A stretch of DNA of 27,720 nucleotides from Yinghuangia elevatio (lineage in GTDB: Bacteria > Actinomycetota > Actinomycetes > Streptomycetales > Streptomycetaceae): assembly GCF_040649515.1 (NCBI RefSeq), contig NZ_JBEZFP010000125.1:1-27720 (forward strand), given 5' to 3'. The notes under the pieces were generated by a model that was not told where the DNA came from, searched no databases, and was given only the letters and a program-made list of their open reading frames with translations. A program made the translations under genes and the position numbers. Below are positions 8,418-15,413 of this stretch, piece by piece (the first letter of the stretch is position 1; every line of letters starts with the position of its first letter).

Positions 8418-9416
8418 ATGATTCGTCCCGTTCCTCCGGTACGCCCCTTCGCCCGGATCGCCCTGGCGGTGCTCGCCGGAGCCGTCCTGGCCACCGGCTG
8501 CGCGTCCGACTCCGGCAAGTCGTCCGACTCCGGTGCCCCGCAAGGGGGTTCGCAAGACTCGGCGTCGTCCGGCGGTGCCGCGGCCGACCCGCCCGGCAAG
8601 CCGCAGGACGGCGACGCCCCGCTCGCCGCGCCGCCGGGCGCCTCCGAATCGGAGAAGCAGGAGTACGCGCTCGCCAACGCCGTGGCCGAGTGCATGAGGA
8701 AGGCCGGCTTCACGTACGTCGCGTACATCGCCCCGGCGGGGCCGCCGCAATTCCAGGACGGGTTCGAGCGCAACTACGATGCCGCACGCGCGTTCCGCGA
8801 GAAGTACGGGTTCGGAGCGTTCTCACCCGCCGCGTTCCCGGGCGACCCCAACGTGAGCGTGTCGGCCACGTCCGAGGATCCCAACACCGCGGCGTTCGAG
8901 GCGCTGCCCGCCGACCGCAAACCGGCGTACAACATCGCGCTGTTCGGCAACGCCGAGCGCAGCAAGATGCCCGGTGGGCAACTCGGCGGCTGCTCCGGCG
9001 AGGCGCGGAAGAAGGTGTACGGCACGCAGGACGAGATCAAGGCCAAAGCCGACGCCGCCTCGGAACAGGCGCGCATCGCACGGCAGAACCTCAACGGCGA
9101 CGCCGAACTCGTGCGGCTCGCCCAGGCGTACGCGACCTGCCTGCGCGGCAAGGGCTATCCGGTCGCCACGACCTCGGTCACCGAGATCCGCAACGCACTG
9201 CGCTTCGAGTGGTTCGGCAAGGCCGCCGGCCTGACGCCGCAGCCGCCCGAAGGACGCCCGGAGTCGTCCGAAGCCAGGCTGGATCCGGCGGTCGCCCGCC
9301 CCCAACTGACAAAGGAGATCCAGGCCGCGCTCGCCGACATCGACTGCGGCAAGGACTTCCGCGCCGCGTACTTCCCCAAGCTCGACAAGTCGCCCGGCGC
9401 CGAGGGACTCGGGTGA
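8418..9416 (+). CDS. Putative secreted lipoprotein
   Basis: A predicted lipoprotein of 332 residues with no recognised domain. The N-terminus MIRPVPPVRPFARIALAVL leads into a hydrophobic stretch ending in the lipobox LATGC, giving Cys28 as the lipidated residue. A Ser/Gly/Pro-rich linker follows, then a globular domain containing five cysteines that could form disulfides outside the membrane. I chose the ATG at 8418 because AAGG lies 6 bases upstream; in-frame ATGs at 8394 and 8415 are alternatives. The stop overlaps the GTG start of the next gene (GTGA at 9413-9416), so it is coupled to the adaptor and ABC genes. A role as substrate-capture or accessory subunit of that exporter is inference. 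Confidence 0.75.
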   Translation: MIRPVPPVRPFARIALAVLAGAVLATGCASDSGKSSDSGAPQGGSQDSASSGGAAADPPGKPQDGDAPLAAPPGASESEKQEYALANAVAECMRKAGFTYVAYIAPAGPPQFQDGFERNYDAARAFREKYGFGAFSPAAFPGDPNVSVSATSEDPNTAAFEALPADRKPAYNIALFGNAERSKMPGGQLGGCSGEARKKVYGTQDEIKAKADAASEQARIARQNLNGDAELVRLAQAYATCLRGKGYPVATTSVTEIRNALRFEWFGKAAGLTPQPPEGRPESSEARLDPAVARPQLTKEIQAALADIDCGKDFRAAYFPKLDKSPGAEGLG

Positions 9417-11011
9417 ACCGCGCCAGACGAGCACTCGCGACCGTGCTCGGCATCGTCGCGCTGGCGGGCGCCGGGGGCTGGTACGCCGGGCAGCAGGTCC
9501 AGTCCCCGGCCGAGGCCGCCGCGGCCCGCAAGCCGCCGTCGGCGTCGCTCATCACCGTGCCGGTGGAGTCCCGCATCCTGACGAACGGCGTCGTGGCGCA
9601 CGGGACGGTCGAGTTCGAGTCGCCGGTGCCGGTCAGCTTGTCGGGGGCGGTCGCGGCGGTGCCGAGCGGCGGCGGCTCCGCCGAGACAGGCGGTGGCGTG
9701 CAGAAAGTGACGCGGACGCCGGTGGCCGGCGCGTCGGTCGCCGAGGGCTCGGTGTTCATGGAGGTGTCCGGGCGGCCGGTGTTCGTGCTGCGCGGCGTCG
9801 TACCGATGTACCGCACGCTGGGTCCCGGAACGAAGGGGGCGGACGTCAAACAGCTCAACGAGGCCCTGAAGCGCATCGGGTTCGACCCCGGCACCACGGC
9901 GGACGCGTTCACCTCCGGAACCGCGTCGGCGCTCAAACGCTGGTACCGCGCCCGCGGGTACGAGGCCAAGGAGCCGGGCACCGCGGAACGGCAGCAACTC
10001 GCCGCGCTGGAAACGGCCGTGCAGACCGCGAACGAGGCACTGGCGACCGCCAAGGCCGAGCTTCAGGCCGCCAAGTCACCCTCAGGAGCGGCGACTTCGG
10101 GGGACTCGTCTGGCCCGTCCGGCCCGTCCGGTTCACCAGGCCCCGCAAAATCGCCGGACCCGTCGCCCGGAAAGCCCGGCGGCAACGCGCCCGCACCCGA
10201 CATCGCCTCGTTGCAGGGCAGGGTGACCAACGCCGACAAGGCGCTCGGCTACGCCCGGCAGAACCTCGCCGACTTCCAGGCCACGTACGGCGTTTCCCTC
10301 CCGGCCGGCGAACTCGTCTTCCTGTCCGCACTGCCGGTGCGCGTCGACCAGGTGGCGGTCCGCCCCGGCGACACACCGTCCGGGCAGGTCGCCAAGGTGA
10401 CCGGCACCGGCGTACGCGTCCAGACGACCGTGCCCGGCGTCGACGCGCAACTCCTGCGTCCCGGAATGCCCGTGCAGCTCGAACTCGACTCCGGTGAGAA
10501 GTTCCCCGGAAAGGTCGACGCGGTGGGCCGGGACGCCGAGCCGGTGTCCGAGGGCAGCCAGGGAAGCCAGGGCACGGGCGGCGGTGACGGCGCCGGCCCA
10601 AGCGAAGGCCAAGGAGTAGGTCAAGGGGACGGCCAAGGCACGGGCAGCGGTGACAAGGGCGGCGCGTCCGCCCCGGCCGGCGGCGCGCCGGCCACCCCGG
10701 CTTCACCCGGCATGCCTTCCGCCGTGCGCATCGTGCCCGACGACCCCGCCGCGCTCACGGCCCGGGCCGGGCAGTCGGTCAAGGTCACCGTCGAGGTCGG
10801 CTCGACCGGGACGCCCGTGCTCGCGGTGCCCGTCGCGGCGGTCTTCACGGGCGCGGACGGCCAGGCACGCGTCAAGGTCGAGCGCGCCGACGGGACCGTG
10901 GCCCCGGTCGCGGTGACCCTCGGCCTCGCCGCCACCGGCTTCGTCGCGGTGACGGCCCCGGACGGGCAACCGCTCGCCGCGGGCGACCGCGTCGTCGTGG
11001 GGGAGCGATGA
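9413..11011 (+). CDS. Peptidoglycan-binding HlyD/MacA-like adaptor protein
   Basis: A 532-residue membrane-anchored protein that probably acts as the extracytoplasmic adaptor of the ABC transporter encoded next. It has an N-terminal membrane span (about 7-25) and a beta-rich region. A PG_binding_1 domain at about 135-190 reads LGPGTKGADVKQLNEALKRI and then GFDPGTTADAFTSGTASALK. Next come two helical segments likely to coil (about 200-225 and 262-285), separated by a Ser/Gly/Pro linker, then a barrel-like region (VDQVAVRPGDTPSGQVAKV), a Gly/Gln-rich linker (about 380-425) and a C-terminal beta domain ending AAGDRVVVGER. This architecture, an adaptor carrying a wall-binding domain, is known in Gram-positive MacAB-like operons. 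The GTG start overlaps the lipoprotein stop; its own stop overlaps the ATPase start (ATGA). Confidence 0.85.
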   Translation: MNRARRALATVLGIVALAGAGGWYAGQQVQSPAEAAAARKPPSASLITVPVESRILTNGVVAHGTVEFESPVPVSLSGAVAAVPSGGGSAETGGGVQKVTRTPVAGASVAEGSVFMEVSGRPVFVLRGVVPMYRTLGPGTKGADVKQLNEALKRIGFDPGTTADAFTSGTASALKRWYRARGYEAKEPGTAERQQLAALETAVQTANEALATAKAELQAAKSPSGAATSGDSSGPSGPSGSPGPAKSPDPSPGKPGGNAPAPDIASLQGRVTNADKALGYARQNLADFQATYGVSLPAGELVFLSALPVRVDQVAVRPGDTPSGQVAKVTGTGVRVQTTVPGVDAQLLRPGMPVQLELDSGEKFPGKVDAVGRDAEPVSEGSQGSQGTGGGDGAGPSEGQGVGQGDGQGTGSGDKGGASAPAGGAPATPASPGMPSAVRIVPDDPAALTARAGQSVKVTVEVGSTGTPVLAVPVAAVFTGADGQARVKVERADGTVAPVAVTLGLAATGFVAVTAPDGQPLAAGDRVVVGER

Positions 11012-11742
11012 CACCGCGGGACGAGGGGCCCGCGGACAACACCTCCCCGCGCCCGCTCGTCGAATTCGAGTCCGTGGGACGGACATTCGACTCCGATCCG
11101 CCCGTCCACGCCCTCGTGGACGTGGACTTGCGCATCCACCGGGCCGAACACGTCGCGGTGACCGGGCCGTCCGGCTCGGGCAAGTCGACGCTGCTGGGCC
11201 TGCTCGGGCTGCTGGACCGTCCGACGTCGGGGGAGTACCGCTTCGGCGGCGTCGCGACGACCCGCCTCGCCGAGCGTGACCGGGCAGCGCTGCGCGCGGG
11301 TTCGTTCGGCTTCGTGTTCCAGGCGTTCCACCTGCTGCCGTACCGCACCATCGAGGAGAACGTGATGCTCGCCGAGGTCTACCGGCCCAAGGGCGGCACG
11401 GCCCCGCCCCGGCGGACCCGGCGGGCCCGGGCCGAGGAGGCCCTCGAACGCGTCGGCCTCGGCCATCGCAGGGGATTCCGGCCCGACCGGCTCTCCGGCG
11501 GCGAACGCCAGCGCGTCGCGATCGCCCGTGCGCTGCTCGGCGATCCGGCGCTGCTGCTGTGCGACGAGCCGACCGGCAACCTGGACGGCGAGAACACCGC
11601 CGTCGTCCTCGACCTGCTCGACGAACTGCACGGGCAGGGGCTGACGTTGCTGGTCATCACGCACGACGAGGCGGTGGCGTCCCGGGCCGTCCGCCGCATC
11701 CGCATCGCGGACGGGCGGGTCCTGGCCGAGGCGGGCGTATGA
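11008..11742 (+). CDS. ABC transporter ATP-binding protein, MacB/LolD type
   Basis: This 244-residue nucleotide-binding subunit is complete. Walker A is GPSGSGKST (53-61), the Q-loop lies in FVFQAFHLLPYRT, the signature LSGGE is at 162-166, Walker B is LLLCDEP with Asp186 and Glu187, and the H-loop His is His219 in VITHDEA. The PYRTIEENVMLAEVY segment is typical of the MacB/LolD/FtsE group, which power mechanotransmission or lipoprotein/peptide export rather than classical import. A basic stretch (PPRRTRRARAEEALERVGL) is slightly longer than in most relatives. ATGA overlaps on both sides couple it to the adaptor and the permease. It acts at the inner face of the membrane and would energise the permease encoded downstream. 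Confidence 0.95.
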   Translation: MTPRDEGPADNTSPRPLVEFESVGRTFDSDPPVHALVDVDLRIHRAEHVAVTGPSGSGKSTLLGLLGLLDRPTSGEYRFGGVATTRLAERDRAALRAGSFGFVFQAFHLLPYRTIEENVMLAEVYRPKGGTAPPRRTRRARAEEALERVGLGHRRGFRPDRLSGGERQRVAIARALLGDPALLLCDEPTGNLDGENTAVVLDLLDELHGQGLTLLVITHDEAVASRAVRRIRIADGRVLAEAGV

Positions 11743-12995
11743 CGCCGGAGGGCCGTACGCTCCGGCTGCCGCGCCGCGGCGGCACCCGCATCGGCCGCGC
11801 CGACCTGCTCGACGAATCCCTCGCCGCCGTACTCGCCCGCCCCTGGCGGGCCGCCCTCACAACCCTCGGCACCGTGCTGGGCATCGCCACGCTCGTCGTC
11901 ACCATCGGCATCGCGGCGACCGCCGGGAACCGCATCGTCGGACGCTTCGACCAGCTCACCGCGACCGCGGTGACGGTCGTCGCGGCCGGCACCGGCGCAC
12001 CGCAGGCCCCGGGCGAAGGGCCGCTCATCGGGTGGGACGCCGCGGAACGGCTGGCCCGCCTCAACGGGACCGTCGCCGCGGTGGCCCTCGCCGAGGCCGC
12101 GCCCGGCACCGCGCCCTCGGTACGCGCCAACGACATCAAGGACCCCTCGACCGTCTCGGCCCGCACCCTCGGCGTCGTGGCGGCCACCGTCGACCTACCG
12201 GCCGCCGCCCACGGCCGCGTCGTCGCGGGGCGGTTCTTCGACGTCGGCAACGTCGCCCGGCACGACCGCGTCGCCGTGCTCGGCGAGGAGGCGGCGCGCA
12301 TGCTGGGCATCGTGCGTCTGGAGGACTCCCCGGCGGTCTTCCTCGGCGACGAGGCGTTCACGGTGATCGGGATCGTCGGCGACTTCCGCCGCGAGCAGGC
12401 GCTCGCCGCGGCGGTGATCGTGCCGCCGACCACGGCCGCCGACCGGCTCGGCCTGACCGAGGTGGGACGGGTCGTCGTCGACACCGAACTCGGTGCCGCG
12501 GGGCTCGTCGCCGCGCAGGCGCCGACCGCGCTGAACCCGGGGCGGACCACCGAGATGCGGGTGATCGCGCCGCCCGACCTGCAGCGCGCCCGAGGCGCGG
12601 TGGAGGACGACGTCAACGGCATGTTCCTGGTGCTGGGCCTGCTGTGCCTGGTCGTCGGTGCGGTCGGCATCGCCAACGTGACGCTCGTGGGTGTGATGCA
12701 GCGCATCGGCGAGATCGGGCTGCGCCGTGCGCTGGGTGCGTCGCGCCGCCACATCGCCCAGCAGTTCCTGGTCGAGTCGGCCGTGCTGGGCCTCATCGGC
12801 GGGGCGATCGGCGCCGCCGTCGGGGTGGTGACCGTCGTCGGGGTCTGCGTGGCCAGGGACTGGACGCCGGTCCTCGACCTCACCCTCGTCGTCGCGGCCC
12901 CGGGCGCGGGGGTGCTGGTCGGGCTGCTGGCCGGGGCGTACCCGGCGTGGCGGGCGGCCAGGCTGGAGCCGCTGGAGGCGCTGCGGGCAACGTGA
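11739..12995 (+). CDS. ABC transporter permease, MacB/FtsX type
   Basis: A 418-residue permease. After a basic N-terminus there is a first membrane span (ALTTLGTVLGIATLVVTIGI), a large extracytoplasmic MacB periplasmic core domain (about 65-285) and three C-terminal spans. The spans enclose the family signature IGEIGLRRALGASRRHIAQQ followed by FLVESAVLGLIGG, and the end reads YPAWRAARLEPLEALRAT. This is the complete MacB/FtsX topology. It pairs with the preceding ATPase (ATGA overlap) and the peptidoglycan-binding adaptor to form a tripartite-like export or stress-relay complex. The substrate is unknown. The stop codon lies inside a 12-bp tandem repeat, so gene length may vary between strains. 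Confidence 0.93.
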   Translation: MTPEGRTLRLPRRGGTRIGRADLLDESLAAVLARPWRAALTTLGTVLGIATLVVTIGIAATAGNRIVGRFDQLTATAVTVVAAGTGAPQAPGEGPLIGWDAAERLARLNGTVAAVALAEAAPGTAPSVRANDIKDPSTVSARTLGVVAATVDLPAAAHGRVVAGRFFDVGNVARHDRVAVLGEEAARMLGIVRLEDSPAVFLGDEAFTVIGIVGDFRREQALAAAVIVPPTTAADRLGLTEVGRVVVDTELGAAGLVAAQAPTALNPGRTTEMRVIAPPDLQRARGAVEDDVNGMFLVLGLLCLVVGAVGIANVTLVGVMQRIGEIGLRRALGASRRHIAQQFLVESAVLGLIGGAIGAAVGVVTVVGVCVARDWTPVLDLTLVVAAPGAGVLVGLLAGAYPAWRAARLEPLEALRAT

Positions 12996-13072
12996 CCGCA
13001 GACGTGACCGCAGACGTGACCGCGCATGTGACCGCGGACGTGACCGCGGACGTGACCGAGGGCGTCACAGCG
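12990..13072 (+). repeat. 12-bp tandem repeat straddling the permease stop
   Basis: Six units of ACGTGACCGCRG-type sequence (period 12), followed by a decayed seventh, begin at the last coding bases of the permease gene; the first unit contains its TGA (12993-12995). The rest of the gap to 13194 holds a small hairpin (CCGCCT 13128-13133 with AGGCGG 13138-13143) and a GGTGG/CCACC pair, which could terminate both this operon and the minus-strand gene ending at 13195. Confidence 0.8.
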
Positions 13073-13194
13073 GGAGGGACCGCGTCGCCCTGCGAGGGCT
13101 GACGGGTGCCGGTGGGGGCGCGTACGCCCGCCTCGTCAGGCGGAAGGTGGGCGTACGGCCACCTCACCGCCGGCCTTGCCGCAGGTCTATGCCA

Positions 13195-13599
13195 TCAGTC
13201 CTTGGCGCGCCCGTCGCCCTTCCGCCCGTCGCCCTTGCCGCCGTCGCCCTCGGGGCCGTCCGGGCCTTCGTCGTGCAGCTCCGTCTCGTGCTGCTTGAGG
13301 TCCTCTTCCCAGCGCTTCAGCATGTCCTCGTGCTCCTTGTTGCTCTTGCCGAGCGACGCCAGGAACTCGGGGTCGTCGTCGGGCGCCACGAACCGGGCGC
13401 GGCGCTCGGCCGTGCGGTCCCGGCGCGGGCGGCCCGCGACGAACCAGCCGATCGCGCCGATCAGCGGCACGAGCAGCACGACGAACACCCAGACGAGCTT
13501 CGGCAGGTTGCGCACCTTCTGCTCATCGGTGGTCAGGCAGTCGATGAACGCATATACGAGCACCGCGAAGGACAGCAGCAAGGGTGCAACCCGCAACAT
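13195..13599 (-). CDS. PLDc_N domain membrane protein
   Basis: A small membrane protein of 134 residues. Two N-terminal spans (about 4-18 and 33-55) surround DCLTTDEQKVRNLPKLVWV, and the block PLIGAIGWFVAGRP is the hallmark of the phospholipase D nuclease N-terminal (PLDc_N) domain. No phospholipase catalytic domain follows; the rest is a charged, probably helical cytosolic tail (NKEHEDMLKRWEEDLKQHE) ending in repeats of GDGRKGDGRAKD type. Stand-alone PLDc_N proteins are widespread in Streptomyces and of unknown function. The ATG at 13599 has AGGGAG 8 bases upstream. The 71-base gap from the DUF4139 gene on the same strand allows co-transcription or a separate promoter. Confidence 0.85.
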   Translation of the reverse strand: MLRVAPLLLSFAVLVYAFIDCLTTDEQKVRNLPKLVWVFVVLLVPLIGAIGWFVAGRPRRDRTAERRARFVAPDDDPEFLASLGKSNKEHEDMLKRWEEDLKQHETELHDEGPDGPEGDGGKGDGRKGDGRAKD

Positions 13600-13670
13600 G
13601 GAATCGACTCCCTGGGGTTATGTGAAGTGCACCCCCAGCGTAATGCGTCGCCCACGGGCCCGGACGGACC

Positions 13671-15410
13671 TCAAATCCCCTGGACCTTGCCTGATGCCGA
13701 CAACTCGTAGACCAAAGTGATCGCACGCCGCTCACCCGGCGCAAGAGTCACGTCGTAGCGCACGATCCCCTCGCCGTCGACGTCCGCGGGCGCCGGATCG
13801 CATGCCTCGGGCCGCAGGGCGACCTCGACCGCGGAGACCTCCGAGACCGGGATGCGCTCGCGCAGCACCACCGGGACCGGGTCGCCGGTGCCGGCCAGGT
13901 GGGAGACGAACACCCGCACGGTGCGTGTGGTCGTGCTACGGCCTGTGACGGCCTTGGTCGACTTCTGCTCGGAGACGTGCCGCACCACGCGGAACGTGTC
14001 CTCGCTGCCGAACGGCAGGCGTACTTCCTCGCCCTGCCCCGAGAACTTGAGCCGTCCGCGTCCCATGAACCCGCCGGCCCGCACCAGGTCGACCGGGCCG
14101 GCGAGCAGGACGTGGCCGGCCTCGTTGGCGACGTACGCGACCCGTGTCACCAGCGGGGACAACTCCGGCGTCGCGGCCTGCTCGGTGCGCGCGGGGGCGG
14201 TGAACGACGTCAGGTGCACGCGGTGCGGCCGCCCGTCGGACGGCACGGTCACGGGGGTAGGCGCCGCGAGGACGCGTACCTCGCCGCCGTCGTCGACGCC
14301 GGGCAGTTCGGCGGCCGACGCCGCGACCGCGCCCACCTTGGCGATGTCCTCCTCGCGCAGGTCGACCTCGACGGTGCGCTTCTCTTCGACGCTCTTGTCC
14401 CGCAGGTGCAGTTCGTCGTCCACCAGCGTCGGCGGGCGGGCGGCGAGCGTCGGCCGGGCGGTCGACAGCGACAGCCGGACCCCCGGCCAGTCCTCGCCGG
14501 TGCGCTGCCACACCACGGCGTCCGAATCGAGCGTCAGCGAGGCACCGTCTGCGGCGAGCGTCGCCCGGTACGCCGGCCGCCACAACGCGCACGGCACCAG
14601 GTGCACGACGCGCAGTTCGACCGGACCGGCCCGCTCGGCCTCGACGACCACCTCGACGACGGCCGACAGTCCGGCGGGGTCCTCCTCGCTCGCGGACAGC
14701 GCGGCCCGGGCCTCCGCCAGGCGGCGTGCGGTGCGCTCCTGCGCGCGGGCGACGTCGAACATCTCCTCGTGCCGCTGCTCTTCGGCGGCGTCGACGGCCT
14801 CCAGGCGCGCGGCCCAGTCGACGGTGTCGAACCGCACGCCCGACGAGTCCGGCTCGACACCCGCGAACTCGGCGAGTGCGCGGTGCAGTTCCTCGCGGGC
14901 CTGGCGTACGACGGCGACCGACGACTCCAGGCGCCGGGTCTGCCGGGCCAGATCGCGGGTCTCCTCCTCCAGGTCGAAGACGAGCGCGCGCATCTTGGAC
15001 GCGTCCTCGGCGGGCCTCGGCGGCGGCGCCACGGCGGCGCGCACGATGCGGGCGTCGACGACGGTCACACCGAGGTCGCCGACACCGGAGACGTCGATCG
15101 CCTCGGCACGCAGCGACCGGTCCACGGCCAGGGCCGTGACCGGGCCGATGCGCAGGCGCTGCACACCGGCCGCGACCTCGACGACGCCGGACCGCTCGAC
15201 CTGCGCGCGGTCCTCCAGGCACGTCACGGCGGTGATGGGCAGGGCGCGCGGAGTGTCTTCCGCGCCTCCCGGGCCGGTCGGCCCGCCCGGGATCTCCGCG
15301 CCGTCCGGGTTGTCAGACCCGTTTGGGATGTCGGTGCCGTTCGGGTTGTCAGTCCCGTTCGGGTTGTCAGAGCCGTTCGGGCTGTCCTGACGGTGCGTCA
15401 ACTCAGTCAC
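13671..15410 (-). CDS. DUF4139 (mucoidy inhibitor MuiA-like) protein, copy 2
   Basis: A 579-residue protein of the MuiA/DUF4139 family. The usual N-terminal DUF4140 part begins around ITAVTCLEDRAQVERSGVVEV, a long charged helical region follows (MRALVFDLEEETRDLARQTR and onward, probable coiled coil), and the C-terminal DUF4139 domain includes the conserved LVPCALWRPAYRATL, WQRTGEDWPGVRLSLSTA and AYVANEAGHVLLAGPVDL segments. No signal peptide is visible. The family was named from a mucoidy phenotype in Gram-negatives; its biochemical role is unknown. The GTG start at 15410 lies 3 bases after the stop of the larger paralogue, so the pair is an operon. The first 45 residues are a slippage-prone (PNG[TS]DN)n repeat absent from the paralogue. 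Confidence 0.85.
   Translation of the reverse strand: MTELTHRQDSPNGSDNPNGTDNPNGTDIPNGSDNPDGAEIPGGPTGPGGAEDTPRALPITAVTCLEDRAQVERSGVVEVAAGVQRLRIGPVTALAVDRSLRAEAIDVSGVGDLGVTVVDARIVRAAVAPPPRPAEDASKMRALVFDLEEETRDLARQTRRLESSVAVVRQAREELHRALAEFAGVEPDSSGVRFDTVDWAARLEAVDAAEEQRHEEMFDVARAQERTARRLAEARAALSASEEDPAGLSAVVEVVVEAERAGPVELRVVHLVPCALWRPAYRATLAADGASLTLDSDAVVWQRTGEDWPGVRLSLSTARPTLAARPPTLVDDELHLRDKSVEEKRTVEVDLREEDIAKVGAVAASAAELPGVDDGGEVRVLAAPTPVTVPSDGRPHRVHLTSFTAPARTEQAATPELSPLVTRVAYVANEAGHVLLAGPVDLVRAGGFMGRGRLKFSGQGEEVRLPFGSEDTFRVVRHVSEQKSTKAVTGRSTTTRTVRVFVSHLAGTGDPVPVVLRERIPVSEVSAVEVALRPEACDPAPADVDGEGIVRYDVTLAPGERRAITLVYELSASGKVQGI
15301..15390 (-). repeat. 18-bp tandem repeat, five units, DUF4139 N-terminus
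   Basis: Five 18-base units of CCGTTCGGGTTGTCAGWS type (plus-strand reading) run from 15301 to 15390. On the minus strand they encode PNGSDN/PNGTDI-like hexapeptides directly after the start of the DUF4139 gene. In-frame period and partial divergence suggest recent slippage expansion. Confidence 0.85.
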
Positions 15411-15413
15411 GGC

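Noticed and set aside
7862..8773. Minus-strand frame with EVEPEVAPEVE repeats
   Set aside because: The repeat is the reverse reading of the Ser/Thr-Gly coding repeat; it spans two real plus-strand genes and an intergenic gap.
12990..13072. CRISPR-like array
   Set aside because: The 12-bp units are contiguous without spacers and no cas genes are present.
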